From positions 62,001 to 126,000 of the forward strand of contig NZ_NXGX01000003.1 in the NCBI RefSeq assembly GCF_002844275.1: 64,000 nt of DNA, in the 5' to 3' direction. Source of the DNA: Thalassospira lohafexi. GTDB lineage: Bacteria > Pseudomonadota > Alphaproteobacteria > Rhodospirillales > Thalassospiraceae. The stretch's first letter is position 1, and each line of letters begins with the position of its first letter. Position numbers and translations under genes: made by a program. Positions 27,295 to 37,179 of this stretch are shown here, piece by piece. The notes below the pieces were generated by a model. It ran no database searches. It saw only the letters and a program-made list of their open reading frames with translations, and was not told where the DNA came from.

Positions 27295-28266
27295 GTGATC
27301 AACGAGTCGCACCAAAGGACTGACCGCATCTTGTTACCGGCAACCATCGCAACCAACCAAAATTACTCTGCACACCGTTTGGCGGAAATGCGCGACGCAT
27401 TGGCTAAACGCCTGCATGGCGATACCTTTTGCGTGGTTGTGACCGGGTCCTATGGACGGCACGAAGCATCGGATCAATCCGACCTTGATTACTTCATCAT
27501 CGGGCGTGAAGCCGAACGACGCCAAGCCCCGCACCGTGAAGTCGCCGATATTCTGGGCAAGATGGTCACCAAGAAACCCGCAGTAAACGGCCCGTTTTCA
27601 TCTTATATCACCGCCGAAGAACTGGTGAACCGGATCGGGCTTGATGGCGACACCAATTCCATCACCACCAGGCGCTTGCTGTTTTTGCTGGAATGCGAAT
27701 GGCTCTATAACGAGGCGGGTAAACGTAAATTCTTTGACGACCTGATTGCCAATTACGTCACGACCACGGTGACACGCGAGTCAATCGCGCGCTTTTTGGT
27801 CAATGACGTCATCCGCTATTACCGCACCATCAGCGTTGATTTTGAAATCAAAACCCGCGAAGGCGACGCCAGCAAGGCATGGGCACCGCGCCGCTTAAAA
27901 CTCGTATTCTCACGGAAAATGCTTTATTTCGGCGGTATTATTGCGGCCGCTGAAACCGCAGACCGTGATTATGCGGGAAAACGCGAAAAACTGTCCGAAC
28001 TTTTGCAGCTCCCGCCAATCACCCGTCTACAAACCGTGTTTGGCGAAAAAAGCCTTCCGGCACTCGACCTTTATGATCGGTTTTTGCGCGAACTTTCCGA
28101 TCCGGACGTGCGTGCGCGGCTTGAAAAAGTCGGCCCCAATGACCGCAATGATGCCGAATTGCGATCCTTGCTTGATGCAGGCAAAAACTTCTCACACGAA
28201 CTGATCACGCTTTTAAAAGGGCGCTATGGCCCGGATCACCCGATTCATGAAGCGTTGCTGATGTAG
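27295..28266 (+). CDS. Nucleotidyltransferase-fold protein (GlnD/DUF294-like)
   Basis: The 323-residue product has the polymerase-beta nucleotidyltransferase signature VVTGSYGRHEASDQSDLDYFIIG (GS followed by DxD, about residues 50-72), so two metal-binding acidic residues are present. The rest is helical, without recognisable HD or ACT domains, and so it is not a full GlnD. The start is GTG at 27295; an ATG at 27388 would remove part of the helix before the signature. The substrate is unknown. Confidence 0.75.
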   Translation: MINESHQRTDRILLPATIATNQNYSAHRLAEMRDALAKRLHGDTFCVVVTGSYGRHEASDQSDLDYFIIGREAERRQAPHREVADILGKMVTKKPAVNGPFSSYITAEELVNRIGLDGDTNSITTRRLLFLLECEWLYNEAGKRKFFDDLIANYVTTTVTRESIARFLVNDVIRYYRTISVDFEIKTREGDASKAWAPRRLKLVFSRKMLYFGGIIAAAETADRDYAGKREKLSELLQLPPITRLQTVFGEKSLPALDLYDRFLRELSDPDVRARLEKVGPNDRNDAELRSLLDAGKNFSHELITLLKGRYGPDHPIHEALLM

Positions 28267-28286
28267 TCGGCGGCCCAGCTTGGGCT

Positions 28287-28658
28287 TTAACGTTTCTCGG
28301 TCACATGCTTGTGGTAATTCGACCGATCAAGGTCATGGACCTCGACACTAAATTGCACCGCATAATCCCCGACCAACCATTCCAGACGGTCACACAGGGC
28401 GGCAAGGGCTGCTTCGCCGGTGGCAAATTTCACCGCCTCACTCCGCCCCGACAGCAACCGAATATCAAGATGCACCATGGCACTTTTGTCATCACCATCC
28501 GCAATCACAACATTTTTAAGCGGTGATATCCGGGTTTTGAAGGACGCCAGTTCGGCGTCGGTTTCTCGTGCAATGACATAATGAAGATCGACCGCGAGCT
28601 TGCGCAACTCATCGGCAATCGGAAGTTTGGCAGAATATTCGATTTCAAGCTGCGGCAT
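28287..28658 (-). CDS. 5-carboxymethyl-2-hydroxymuconate delta-isomerase family protein
   Basis: A tautomerase-superfamily protein of 123 residues. It begins MPQLEIEYSAKL, matching the Pro1-x-x-x-(I/V)EYSANL pattern of CHMI (HpaF), with Pro1 as the likely catalytic base. The later residues (VHLDIRLLSGRS; FSVEVHDLDRSNYHK) also match. No other homoprotocatechuate-pathway gene is nearby, so the true substrate is uncertain. Its position between ahcY and an unrelated gene gives no functional hint. Confidence 0.8.
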   Translation of the reverse strand: MPQLEIEYSAKLPIADELRKLAVDLHYVIARETDAELASFKTRISPLKNVVIADGDDKSAMVHLDIRLLSGRSEAVKFATGEAALAALCDRLEWLVGDYAVQFSVEVHDLDRSNYHKHVTEKR

Positions 28659-28722
28659 GATTTCTATCTCGTTGGTAGCGGCTTGCTCCTTCTAGCAAGG
28701 AACCTTGCCTGCTGAACACAAA

Positions 28723-28752
28723 AAAGCCGACCCGAATGAACGGGTCGGCTTT
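28723..28752 (-). terminator. Intrinsic terminator of ahcY
   Basis: A perfect 12-bp stem AAAGCCGACCCG / CGGGTCGGCTTT with a 6-base loop is followed on the minus strand by a run of T, 22 bases past the ahcY stop. Confidence 0.9.
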
Positions 28753-28774
28753 GATGCAAATTGGCAAAAACCAA

Positions 28775-30070
28775 TTAGTAACGATAATGATCCGGCTTGA
28801 ACGGACCTGCCTGCGGCACGCTGATATACTCAGCCTGTTCCTGCGACAGCTTGGTCAGTTTCACGCCAAGACGGTCAAGGTGCAGGGCTGCAACTTTCTC
28901 ATCAAGGTGTTTAGGCAGGACATAAACTTCGTTTTTGTAGTTGGCGAAGTTTTTCCAAAGTTCGATCTGGGCCAACACCTGATTGGTGAAGGATGCCGAC
29001 ATTACAAAGCTCGGGTGACCGGTCGCACAACCAAGGTTCACCAGACGACCTTCGGCCAGAACGATCAAACGTTTGCCATCCGGGAATTCGACTTCGTCGA
29101 CCTGCGGCTTAACATTGTCCCATTTGTAGTTCTTAAGCGAACCAATCTGGATTTCGGAATCGAAGTGACCGATGTTGCACACAATTGCGCGGTCTTTCAT
29201 CGCACGCATATGGTCAAGCGTGATGATGTCGATGTTGCCCGTGGTGGTGACAAAAATATCGCCAACCGGTGCTGCGTCTTCCATCGTGGTGACTTCGTAC
29301 CCTTCCATCGCGGCCTGCAATGCGCAGATCGGATCGATTTCGGTCACAAGAACGCGGGCACCCTGACTGCGAAGTGACGCAGCCGAACCTTTGCCAACAT
29401 CACCAAAACCGGCAACAACACCGATTTTACCGGCAACCATGACGTCGGTTGCCCGTTTGATGCCATCGACCAGAGATTCACGGCAACCATAGAGGTTGTC
29501 GAATTTCGATTTGGTGACCGAGTCATTGACGTTGATCGCCGGGACCATAAGGGTGCCTTTTTTCGCCATTTCATAAAGGCGGTGCACACCGGTGGTGGTT
29601 TCTTCCGACAGACCTTTGATGTCTTCGAGAAGTTCCGGGTATTTTTCGTGGATCAGCTGCGTAACGTCGCCGCCATCATCAAGGATCAGGTTCGGTTTCC
29701 AGCCGTTCGGGCCGGTAATGGTCTGCTCGATGCACCACCAGAATTCTTCCTCGGTCTCACCTTTCCAGGCGAATACCGGGATTTCAGCCGCTGCCATTGC
29801 TGCTGCTGCCTGATCCTGGGTTGAGAAGATGTTGCATGAAGACCAGCGAACTTCTGCGCCAAGTGCCGTCAGCGTCTCGATCAAAACCGCCGTCTGAATG
29901 GTCATATGCAGGCAACCAACGATGCGGGCACCCGCAAGCGGCTGGGCAGCACCATATTCTTCGCGCAGCGCCATCAGGCCCGGCATTTCGGTTTCAGCAA
30001 TCGCGATTTCCTTGCGGCCCCATCCGGCCAGCGAGATGTCTGCGACCTTGCAATCAGTAAAGTTCGACAT
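28775..30070 (-). CDS. ahcY: Adenosylhomocysteinase (SAH hydrolase)
   Basis: Splits S-adenosylhomocysteine into adenosine and homocysteine, clearing the product of methylation. At 431 residues it has the full set of motifs: [73 protein letters not shown] with the catalytic Lys, [20 protein letters not shown] for NAD, and [10 protein letters not shown]; it ends in KPDHYRY. The ATG at 30070 follows GGAGA; an in-frame ATG at 30175 lies upstream of the predicted transcription start. A small hairpin (ATTGCG / CGCAAT, 30092-30107) sits in the leader. Confidence 0.96.
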   Translation of the reverse strand: MSNFTDCKVADISLAGWGRKEIAIAETEMPGLMALREEYGAAQPLAGARIVGCLHMTIQTAVLIETLTALGAEVRWSSCNIFSTQDQAAAAMAAAEIPVFAWKGETEEEFWWCIEQTITGPNGWKPNLILDDGGDVTQLIHEKYPELLEDIKGLSEETTTGVHRLYEMAKKGTLMVPAINVNDSVTKSKFDNLYGCRESLVDGIKRATDVMVAGKIGVVAGFGDVGKGSAASLRSQGARVLVTEIDPICALQAAMEGYEVTTMEDAAPVGDIFVTTTGNIDIITLDHMRAMKDRAIVCNIGHFDSEIQIGSLKNYKWDNVKPQVDEVEFPDGKRLIVLAEGRLVNLGCATGHPSFVMSASFTNQVLAQIELWKNFANYKNEVYVLPKHLDEKVAALHLDRLGVKLTKLSQEQAEYISVPQAGPFKPDHYRY

Positions 30071-30173
30071 GTCGTCTCCAATCAAACACAAATTGCGCAT
30101 CCGCAATGACATCTGTCTTGCAGCTACGCCGATAAATTCTTTGGCAGTCGTTTCTTCGGCTGCGATGGAAGAC

Positions 30174-30202
30174 ATATAAAGATTTCTTTATATCTTTTTC
30201 AA
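30174..30202 (-). promoter_or_regulatory. ahcY promoter with overlapping 20-bp palindromic operator
   Basis: On the minus strand TTGAAA (30202-30197) and TTATAT (30179-30174) are 17 bases apart. A perfect palindrome with arms ATATAAAG and CTTTATAT and a 4-base centre (30174-30193) covers the -10 box and most of the spacer, the ideal place for a repressor. SahR-type ArsR repressors are known to control ahcY in Proteobacteria; whether this motif is theirs is inference. Confidence 0.65.
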
Positions 30203-30323
30203 GTCTTTTCTTGCATCAAATTTCAACGCGCAAAATTACATCCTGCTTTCGACCGACAAAAGTCGAGCAAGATCAAAAGGTCACCATAAATTGTATGAGG
30301 ATAAAAACCGTCGTGAGTTTCGA

Positions 30324-32075
30324 TCAGGCCAGATCGTTGAAATCATCAAGCATCATGGCGATGCGGGCCTGATCCCATTGTTCCATCACACGATCCGCCT
30401 GATGTTTGGAATTGCGCGTATCAAGACGCCGCAGACGTTGCTTAACCAGCAACAAATTCACCGGCGACATCGACAGATTGCGCAAGCCAAACCCAATGAA
30501 TAATGGAATATAACGCGGATCACCGGCCATTTCGCCGCAAACACTGACCGGAATACCGCGTTCGTTTGACAGTTTGATCACATCGCGGATCAGACGCAGC
30601 ACCGATGGATGCAACGGATCAAAAAGCCCCGCCACCTGATCATCGGTACGGTCAATCGCCAGCGTATACTGGGTTAAATCGTTGGTCCCAATGGCAAAGA
30701 AATCACATTCGCGTGCCAGCGTATCCACCGCAATGGCCGCGGCCGGGATTTCAATCATCGCCCCAAGTGGGGGCAGATCATCGGGGATTGCGTGGCCCTG
30801 TTTGCGCAACCGTTTGGCCACCGCCTCATAGATATGGCGTGCCCGCGTCATTTCATGAACACTGACCACCATCGGGATCAGGACACGCACCTGACCATGA
30901 AGGGACGCACGCAAAATTGCGCCAAACTGGGCTTCGAGAAGTTCCGGTTTGCGCAGCGACAGCCTAACACCGCGCAATCCAAGGGCCGGGTTCGGCCCGG
31001 TTCCCATATCCGCCTGAAGCGCAACCGCAAGCTTTTCACCCCCGATATCAAGAGTCCGGATCGTGACGGGCTTGCCATCCATGCGTTTTACGATATCGGC
31101 GAGTTCTGCGTATTGTTCGTCCTCATCGGGCAGGTAATCCTTGTTCATAAACATGAACTCGCTGCGCAAAAGGCCAATTCCGCTTGCCCCGTTTTCAAGG
31201 GCGGCGGAAAGTTCGATTGGCAATTCGATGTTGGCGTGCAGATCAATATCAACCCCGTCGCGGGTCGCCGACGGCACATCGCGCAAGGATGCAAGCTTGT
31301 TGCGCGCCGCCAGCCAATCTTCGCGACGCTGGGTATAATGGGCAATATCGGCATCAGTGGGTGCGAGAATGACTTCACCGCGCCCCCCATCGACAATGAT
31401 CTGGTCGCCCCCTGAAACCCCGCGAATGATATCGGCCGCCCCAAGGACGGCGGGAATACCAAGTGAACGCGCCATAATCGCGGTATGCCCCTCGGCCCCG
31501 CCAAGGGCGGTGACAAAGGCGGTCAACTGTCCGGGTTCAAACCGGGCCATGTCCGCCGGGCTGACATCCTCGGCAATCAGGATCGCGCCGGTGGGTGCCA
31601 TGTCGGCCGCCCGATCAGTTTCCCCGATCAAACAGCGCATAAGGCGCAAGCCAACTTCGCGGATGTCAGATGCCCGTGCGGCGATATACCGATCATCAAT
31701 GCCCGAAAACTGATTGGCGATAACGTCAATGACTTCACTGACCGCATGCACGGCATTAAGCTTGCGCGACACAATCAGTTCTTCCGCCCCGCGCACCAGA
31801 CGCGATTCGGTCAGCATATGAACATAGGCATCCAGCAGGAAACCAAGTTCCTCAGACGCCGCACTTCCAGCATTGGCAGATTGTGATTTCAGACGCTTGA
31901 GCTGATCAATACTTTGCGCAACGCCATCATGAAGACGTTTGCTTTCGGCCTGAACGGCGTCATCGGCAATCGGTTTACGGCTAACCTGAATATATTGGCG
32001 GTCCAGAACAAACGCCCGACCAATCACAATCCCGCCAGATGCCCCCAGCCCGGTTATAATCCGGCGGCCGGCCAT
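30324..32075 (-). CDS. ptsI: PTS phosphoenolpyruvate-protein phosphotransferase (enzyme I)
   Basis: Transfers phosphate from PEP to HPr. The phospho-histidine lies in GGAEGHTAIMARSLGIPAVLG; PEP-binding motifs follow (IGLLRSEFMFM; RTLDIGGEKL; GLRGVRLSL; MVVSVHEM; FAIGTNDLTQY; SVCGEMAGDP). No N-terminal GAF domain is present, so it is EI-like rather than the GAF-containing PtsP. The frame runs to a TTG at 32120, but the ATG at 32075 (MAGRRIITGLGASGGI) gives the normal EI N-terminus and 583 residues. With HPr and a mannose-type EIIA but no permease it belongs to a regulatory PTS. Confidence 0.92.
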   Translation of the reverse strand: MAGRRIITGLGASGGIVIGRAFVLDRQYIQVSRKPIADDAVQAESKRLHDGVAQSIDQLKRLKSQSANAGSAASEELGFLLDAYVHMLTESRLVRGAEELIVSRKLNAVHAVSEVIDVIANQFSGIDDRYIAARASDIREVGLRLMRCLIGETDRAADMAPTGAILIAEDVSPADMARFEPGQLTAFVTALGGAEGHTAIMARSLGIPAVLGAADIIRGVSGGDQIIVDGGRGEVILAPTDADIAHYTQRREDWLAARNKLASLRDVPSATRDGVDIDLHANIELPIELSAALENGASGIGLLRSEFMFMNKDYLPDEDEQYAELADIVKRMDGKPVTIRTLDIGGEKLAVALQADMGTGPNPALGLRGVRLSLRKPELLEAQFGAILRASLHGQVRVLIPMVVSVHEMTRARHIYEAVAKRLRKQGHAIPDDLPPLGAMIEIPAAAIAVDTLARECDFFAIGTNDLTQYTLAIDRTDDQVAGLFDPLHPSVLRLIRDVIKLSNERGIPVSVCGEMAGDPRYIPLFIGFGLRNLSMSPVNLLLVKQRLRRLDTRNSKHQADRVMEQWDQARIAMMLDDFNDLA

Positions 32076-32191
32076 TGCGTTTTCATCGGATATGGATTGG
32101 TCTTTTGGGGGAACTGTCAAACCAGATCTTCTGCCAACTCGTTCTTGTTATTTCCTGAAAGCCATCAGTTCTTTATACCGCAAAAAAGCAG

Positions 32192-32467
32192 TTATTCTTC
32201 GTCAAACTTGTCATCGACAAGCTCGTTTAAGGCTTCAATCGCCTTTTTGGCGTCAGGTCCGACAGCCTCGACCTCGATCTCGGTGCCGATGGATGCGGCC
32301 AGCATCATAAGACCCATGATCGAAACACCTGAAACCTCGGTACCACGGTTGCGCACCATGATCGCCGATTCAAACTCACCCGCCAGTTTAACAAATTTCG
32401 CCGCAGCACGGGCATGCAATCCGCGCTGGTTACTGATTGTTAAAATGCGTTTTTCCTTCTGCGCCAT
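32192..32467 (-). CDS. ptsH: Phosphocarrier protein HPr
   Basis: A 91-residue HPr. The active-site His lies in QRGLHARAAAKFVKLA, and the regulatory Ser region reads EVSGVSIMGLMMLAAS, so both the PEP-dependent site and the HprK-dependent site are present. It lies between ptsI and the EIIA gene in the minus-strand PTS operon, and a short HprK gene is four genes upstream. Confidence 0.95.
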   Translation of the reverse strand: MAQKEKRILTISNQRGLHARAAAKFVKLAGEFESAIMVRNRGTEVSGVSIMGLMMLAASIGTEIEVEAVGPDAKKAIEALNELVDDKFDEE

Positions 32468-32543
32468 CTATGTCCCCGCGGTATGTCCCCACTGGCCGGA
32501 CACGCATTTTTCACGTCCGGCCCTGATTTTATTGTTTTAAGTC

Positions 32544-32948
32544 TTATTCTTCGCCGCTGAGCAAACGCGATGCGACATTGATGTATTTTCGGCCCGCATC
32601 CTGGGCGGCATTGACCGTTTCGGCCAAGGTGCCTTCAACGCGAACAGATGCCAGCTTAATCAACAAAGGTAAATTTACCCCTGCGATCACTTCGACATGG
32701 GCCTGTTCCATAATCGAAATCGCCAGATTGGACGGGGTTCCGCCAAACATGTCGGTCAACAAAACAACGCCTTTACCACTGTCGACTTTTTCGACACTGG
32801 CCAGAATATCCGCACGACGTTGTTCCATGTCGTCATCCGGTCCAATACAGACCGCTTCGACATTTTCCTGCTCGCCCACAACGTGCTGCAAGGCAGATAC
32901 GAACTCTTTCGCGAGATCGCCATGGGTGACAAGCACCATCCCGATCAT
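32544..32948 (-). CDS. PTS mannose-type EIIA component (ManX/regulatory)
   Basis: The 134-residue protein begins MIGMVLVTHGDLAKEF, with the phospho-accepting His in THG, and continues with VVLLTDMFGGTPSNLAISIM and VIAGVNLPLLIKLASVR, all typical of the EIIA-Man fold. The ATG at 32948 is preceded by GGAG; the longer frame to 33047 runs back into rapZ. No EIIB/C/D genes occur here, so it probably has a signalling role, as described for the rhizobial ManX/EIIA-Man. Confidence 0.92.
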   Translation of the reverse strand: MIGMVLVTHGDLAKEFVSALQHVVGEQENVEAVCIGPDDDMEQRRADILASVEKVDSGKGVVLLTDMFGGTPSNLAISIMEQAHVEVIAGVNLPLLIKLASVRVEGTLAETVNAAQDAGRKYINVASRLLSGEE

Positions 32949-32967
32949 GCAGTTTTCTCCATCTTCT

Positions 32968-33924
32968 TCACTCCCCCGAATTCGGTTCATCCGGCTTGTC
33001 ACGATGACTGAGATGAACGTCATATCCCAGATCGGCAATCCAGTCATTGAGTATCCGCGCAGTATAAACCGAACGGTGTTGGCCGCCCGTACACCCGATT
33101 GCGATGGTCAGATAACTCTTACCTTCGCGGGCATAGCGCGGCAAAATCGGCTCAAGCAGGGCCCGCAGCCCACCGACAAATCCGGCAAAATCCGGATCTT
33201 CTTCGATGTAGTTTCCAACCGCTTTATTGAGCCCCGTCAAAAGACGAAGCTCGGGATCATAGTGCGGGTTGCGCAGAAAGCGAACGTCAAAAACCAGATC
33301 GGCCTCCGCAGGCACCCCTTGGCGGAACGAAAAGCTTTTGACAAAAACGGCCATGCCTTCGGTTTCACCGATGTGAAACTGGTCTTGCAGGATCTTGCGC
33401 AGTTCGGCTGATTTCAGGCGCGATGTTTCGATGGTCATGTCCGCCGTTGCGGCAATCGGCGCCATCAGGCGTTTTTCATGCTCGATCGCATCAACAAGCG
33501 GTCGATCATGCGCCAACGGATGGGGGCGGCGCGTTTCGGTGAACCGGCGCTGCAAAACCGATGTTTCGGCGTCCAAGAAAACCACAAGCGGATCAACGCC
33601 TTGTTGGTCGCGAAGCTCGGCAATGATTTTGACAAACTGATCAACACCAAAATCACGGGTTCGGATATCAAGCCCAATCGCGGTGGGTTGTTCCGGGTGC
33701 TTGGCCCCGGAAATCAGCGCAGGCAACAATCGAAGCGGCAGGTTATCCACCGCATCAAACCCGAAATCTTCCAAGATCTTAAGCGAGGTCGTCCGTCCAG
33801 CACCAGAAACCCCTGTCACCAGAACCAGCCGGTTTTTGGCATCAGTATAATCAGCAGCAAAACCGTCACGCATATCGGATCGATCTTGCGGATTTTCTGG
33901 CGATTTTTCTGAACGTTCTTGCAA
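32968..33924 (-). CDS. rapZ: RapZ-family nucleotide-binding protein
   Basis: A P-loop ATPase family; in enterobacteria RapZ is an RNA adaptor controlling GlmS synthesis, while the alphaproteobacterial role is less clear. Walker A reads VTGVSGAGRTTSLKILEDFGFDAVDNLP, with Arg-Thr in place of the usual Lys-Ser. VVFLDAETSVLQRRFTETRRPHPL and the C-terminal IAIGCTGGQHRSV with NDW are diagnostic. The start is TTG at 33924 with AGGAAA six bases ahead; an ATG at 33873 is an alternative. 318 residues with the first start. Confidence 0.92.
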   Translation of the reverse strand: MQERSEKSPENPQDRSDMRDGFAADYTDAKNRLVLVTGVSGAGRTTSLKILEDFGFDAVDNLPLRLLPALISGAKHPEQPTAIGLDIRTRDFGVDQFVKIIAELRDQQGVDPLVVFLDAETSVLQRRFTETRRPHPLAHDRPLVDAIEHEKRLMAPIAATADMTIETSRLKSAELRKILQDQFHIGETEGMAVFVKSFSFRQGVPAEADLVFDVRFLRNPHYDPELRLLTGLNKAVGNYIEEDPDFAGFVGGLRALLEPILPRYAREGKSYLTIAIGCTGGQHRSVYTARILNDWIADLGYDVHLSHRDKPDEPNSGE

Positions 33925-33942
33925 AGCGATTTCCTGTTGAAC

Positions 33943-34407
33943 TTAGGGTTCGAGCTGCATCTGACCCGTTGCGAGCGCCAAAGCTACCCCAATCTTGGCC
34001 TCAACCGCCAGATCAGATACGCAAAATTTCCACTTTGAAATTTCAATACCACACATAAGCTCGGTTTCCGGGACCGGCATGCGTTCGACATCCCCCGGAT
34101 CATCAACCAGATCGACGACCAGCCGAACGTCGCCTTCAGGTTTGGTGGGCAGTCCACGCACCACACCAATCCCACGCACTTCGCACAGTCCGGCGATCTG
34201 GGAAGGGGAACGTGCAATCAACCGTCCGTCACGCGCAACTAGGTCGGTTCTGTCATCGGAGATAAGCACCGCCCCCTTTGACATCAGGCGCAGCGACAAG
34301 CTGGATTTTCCGGCACCCGATGCCCCGCGCACTAAAACAGCATGCGCGCCGATCAGGATACAATTTGCGTGAATTTGGGACATAATGGAAAACGATGCTT
34401 GGCTCAT
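33943..34407 (-). CDS. hprK: Short HPr kinase/phosphorylase (C-terminal domain only)
   Basis: Phosphorylates HPr on serine. It has only the catalytic domain (154 residues; full-length Gram-positive HprK is about 310), as is normal in Alphaproteobacteria. Walker A is VRGASGAGKSSLSLRL, the capping region reads LISDDRTDL, and the HprK signature is LCEVRGIGVVRG. An ATG at 34407 or 34383 may be used. It sits between chvG and rapZ, so it probably links the PTS state to the ChvGI regulon. Confidence 0.92.
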   Translation of the reverse strand: MSQASFSIMSQIHANCILIGAHAVLVRGASGAGKSSLSLRLMSKGAVLISDDRTDLVARDGRLIARSPSQIAGLCEVRGIGVVRGLPTKPEGDVRLVVDLVDDPGDVERMPVPETELMCGIEISKWKFCVSDLAVEAKIGVALALATGQMQLEP

Positions 34408-34494
34408 ACCGCCTTGTCAAACCCCAAACGCCGGGCCCTATCCACACGCATAGATAAATGACCGATTACTGAGGGTTTTCCACCCCGTCACAGA

Positions 34495-36147
34495 TCAATC
34501 AAGCGGCAACCGAATGGTAAAAACCGCCCCTTTGACCTCATTATTAAGCACCCGATTCTGTGCGCTCAGTTCGCCATTATGGGCCGACATAATCCGCTTG
34601 GAGATTGATAAACCCAATCCAGAATGCTGACCGAACTTCTCGGTCGATGGGCGCTCGGTATAGAACCGGTTAAAGATCGCCTCTTCCTTGCCCGGCGGAA
34701 TGCCCGGTCCGTCATCCTCGATCGTGATGATCGCCTGATTCTTATCCCGCCATGCCCGCACGCGCACTTCCCCACCTTCGGGGGTAAAGGTAATCGCGTT
34801 TGAAATCAGGTTTCTAAACACCTGCGTCAATCGGCTTTCAAGGGCGGGAACAATCAGGTTTTCCGGCACCGCAACCTTGATGCGCGGCCCATCGGGGTTG
34901 GCATTGTAAAGTTCGCCCATTGTTTGCAGAAGCGGGCGCAGGTCAACCTCTTCGGATTCGGTCCGCGACAGTTCGGCATCCATCCGCGAATAATCGGAAA
35001 TATCGCTGATCAGTCGATCAAGACGCTGCACGTCTTCGGCGATGATTTCCATCAGTCGGCGTTGTCGTTCCGGGTCCTTCAAACGTGTTGCGGTTTCCAC
35101 TGCACTTCGAAGCGACGTCAGCGGGTTTTTAATCTCATGCGCGACATCGGCGGCAAACCGTTCAATCGCATCCATACGATCCCACAGCGTTTCGGTCATA
35201 TCGCGCAATGTCGTCGACAAATCACCGATTTCATCGTTGCGATCCGACAAATCGGGGATGGCAAACTGACGGTTTTTACTGCGTCGGACCCGCTCGGCCG
35301 CGCGCGCCAACCGGTTCAGTGGCCGTGTAATCACTCCGGCCAGATAGATCGACAGAAGAACCGTGATCCCAAAGGCAAAGACAAAGATTTTAAGGATATC
35401 CAGCCGCACCGCATGCAGGGCGGTTTCAATCGTATCGCCACTTTTGGTCATCATCACCGATGCCAAAACCTGTTTGAACCGGGCGACCGGCACCGATACC
35501 GACAACACCCGCCGTCCTTGCCCATCCACCCGGACAACCCCGCGTGAATAGCCTGCAAGGGCGGCGCGCACTTCGGGGTAATCGGCCGCACTGGCAACCG
35601 GCGGATCGACATAAAGCGGCAAGGGTTGATCGCCTTCAAACAGGGCGAGCAACCCATCGGTCAGATTGCGCATGACTTCGGCGAAAAAATCGTCTTCGCC
35701 CGGTGCGGGAAGTTCTTCGGCCTGAATGGTACCGGCCCCAAACGACTTGATATTGCGACTGTCGGCAATCAGGTTGCCATTAACCGCAAACAAACGTGTG
35801 CGCGCACCGGTAATGCCGACAAGACGCCGCACCATTTCACGCGCAACTTCAAGCTTCACCTGATTGGTCGCATCATCACCGGAACTGACGGCAGATGTGG
35901 AAAGGGCTGCGGCATACATTTCCGCCTGAACCGCCATCGCCTCAAGCTCGGAATGGATCAATTCCTGCTTATAGCGGCCAAGATACAAGATCCCGGCAAC
36001 GAGCACGAACAACGCCAGCGCATTTACCGCCAGAATACGCCACGTCAGCGGGGAAAAAAGTCCGTGACGTTCTTCTATGCGTGCTGTGCGCGTTTCGTGC
36101 TGGACCGTTGTTTGGTCGTCGTTATCTTCGGCGGCAAAGTCGCTCAT
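34495..36147 (-). CDS. chvG: Two-component sensor histidine kinase ChvG/ExoS
   Basis: A 550-residue membrane kinase: TM1 at about 33-55, a periplasmic sensor domain of about 200 residues, TM2 at about 253-278 (FVFAFGITVLLSIYLAGVI), HAMP, DHp with the H-box FAADVAHEIKNPLTSLRSAVE, and HATPase_c (NLISNAITFTPEGG; IEDDGPGIPPGKEE; GLGLSISKRIMSAHNG). Downstream are hprK and rapZ, the standard alphaproteobacterial order. In rhizobia this system senses acid and envelope state and controls exopolysaccharide and host-related genes; here the regulon is unknown. Confidence 0.93.
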   Translation of the reverse strand: MSDFAAEDNDDQTTVQHETRTARIEERHGLFSPLTWRILAVNALALFVLVAGILYLGRYKQELIHSELEAMAVQAEMYAAALSTSAVSSGDDATNQVKLEVAREMVRRLVGITGARTRLFAVNGNLIADSRNIKSFGAGTIQAEELPAPGEDDFFAEVMRNLTDGLLALFEGDQPLPLYVDPPVASAADYPEVRAALAGYSRGVVRVDGQGRRVLSVSVPVARFKQVLASVMMTKSGDTIETALHAVRLDILKIFVFAFGITVLLSIYLAGVITRPLNRLARAAERVRRSKNRQFAIPDLSDRNDEIGDLSTTLRDMTETLWDRMDAIERFAADVAHEIKNPLTSLRSAVETATRLKDPERQRRLMEIIAEDVQRLDRLISDISDYSRMDAELSRTESEEVDLRPLLQTMGELYNANPDGPRIKVAVPENLIVPALESRLTQVFRNLISNAITFTPEGGEVRVRAWRDKNQAIITIEDDGPGIPPGKEEAIFNRFYTERPSTEKFGQHSGLGLSISKRIMSAHNGELSAQNRVLNNEVKGAVFTIRLPLD

Positions 36148-36201
36148 TCAAACCCGCAAATTTGGTCGGGCCGGGAAAAACCCGGCCCGAAAAACGTGGT
36201 G

Positions 36202-36918
36202 TCAGCCCGCTACTGTGGCTGTGTCACGATAACGATATCCCACGCCATACAAGGTTTCGATTTCCTTGAATTCGTCATCGGTTTCGCGGAATTTCTTACG
36301 CAGGCGTTTGATGTGACTGTCAATGGTACGGTCATCGACATAGATATGTTCGCCGTACGCCGCATCGATCAGCTGATCACGGTTTTTAACGTGCCCCGGA
36401 TGCTTGGCCAGCGCCTGAATAAGCAGGAACTCGGTCACCGTCAGGTTCACATGCAAGCCTTTCCAGCTGCACATGTGGCGCGACGGATCAAGCACAAGGT
36501 CACCACGCTGGACAACGTCATCCGATCCATTTGGACGAACGCCCCCCGCACGCATGATTTCCGCGCGCCGCAACAAGGTGCGAATACGTTCGATCAGCAA
36601 ACGCTGGGAAAACGGCTTTTTGATATAATCATCCGCCCCCAGACGAAGGCCGGTCAATTCATCAACCTCGTCATCTTTTGACGTCAGGAAGATCACCGGC
36701 ATCTGCGTTTTCTTGCGCAGATGGGTCAAAAGCTCAAGCCCATCCATACGGGGCATCTTGATATCCAGGACCGCCAGATCTGGCTCTTCCTTGGTCAGGG
36801 CGTGCAACGCCTCAGAGCCATCAGAATATGTAAGAACCTCATATCCTTCTTCTTCCAACGCCATCGATACAGACGTCAGGATATTCCGGTCGTCATCTAC
36901 AAGTGCGATCTTGCTCAC
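36202..36918 (-). CDS. chvI: OmpR-family response regulator ChvI
   Basis: The 238-residue partner of ChvG: receiver domain ([15 protein letters not shown]; phospho-accepting Asp in [28 protein letters not shown]) and a winged-helix DNA-binding domain ([53 protein letters not shown]). The start is GTG at 36918 with GAGG five bases upstream. In many relatives pckA lies divergently upstream; here the dctB-like gene takes that place. Confidence 0.94.
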   Translation of the reverse strand: MSKIALVDDDRNILTSVSMALEEEGYEVLTYSDGSEALHALTKEEPDLAVLDIKMPRMDGLELLTHLRKKTQMPVIFLTSKDDEVDELTGLRLGADDYIKKPFSQRLLIERIRTLLRRAEIMRAGGVRPNGSDDVVQRGDLVLDPSRHMCSWKGLHVNLTVTEFLLIQALAKHPGHVKNRDQLIDAAYGEHIYVDDRTIDSHIKRLRKKFRETDDEFKEIETLYGVGYRYRDTATVAG

Positions 36919-37179
36919 CTGAACCTCACCCTTTGGACAGATAAAATTTTCTCGTAACTCTCATAACTATACAAGTTACACCCCAATGTGGCGAAAAAAT
37001 AACCACCTGAGGCATAATTAAGGCCTCTTCTCTTATGGCTTTGCCAGCCCTGCCCATACTTGTATCAGTTGACTTTCCGCTGCGGGGACAAATAACAATC
37101 ATTCGTTCGGAACGGGCATGCCAACCAATCACAAACGCGCCGAACACCAAAATGATCCCTGACCCGCCGGGAGGCAGCC

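Noticed and set aside
30071..30170. SAH or SAM riboswitch in the ahcY leader
   Set aside because: Only one short hairpin (30092-30107) is seen in a leader of about 100 bases, and the conserved SAH-riboswitch core is absent; control by a repressor at the palindrome is simpler.
35626..36681. A 351-codon open frame on the plus strand across chvG and chvI
   Set aside because: It lies antisense to two clear two-component genes, has no family motifs and arises from codon bias of the real genes.
36926..37150. A 74-codon minus-strand frame upstream of chvI
   Set aside because: It has no ribosome-binding site, an odd composition and fills a promoter region; probably not translated.
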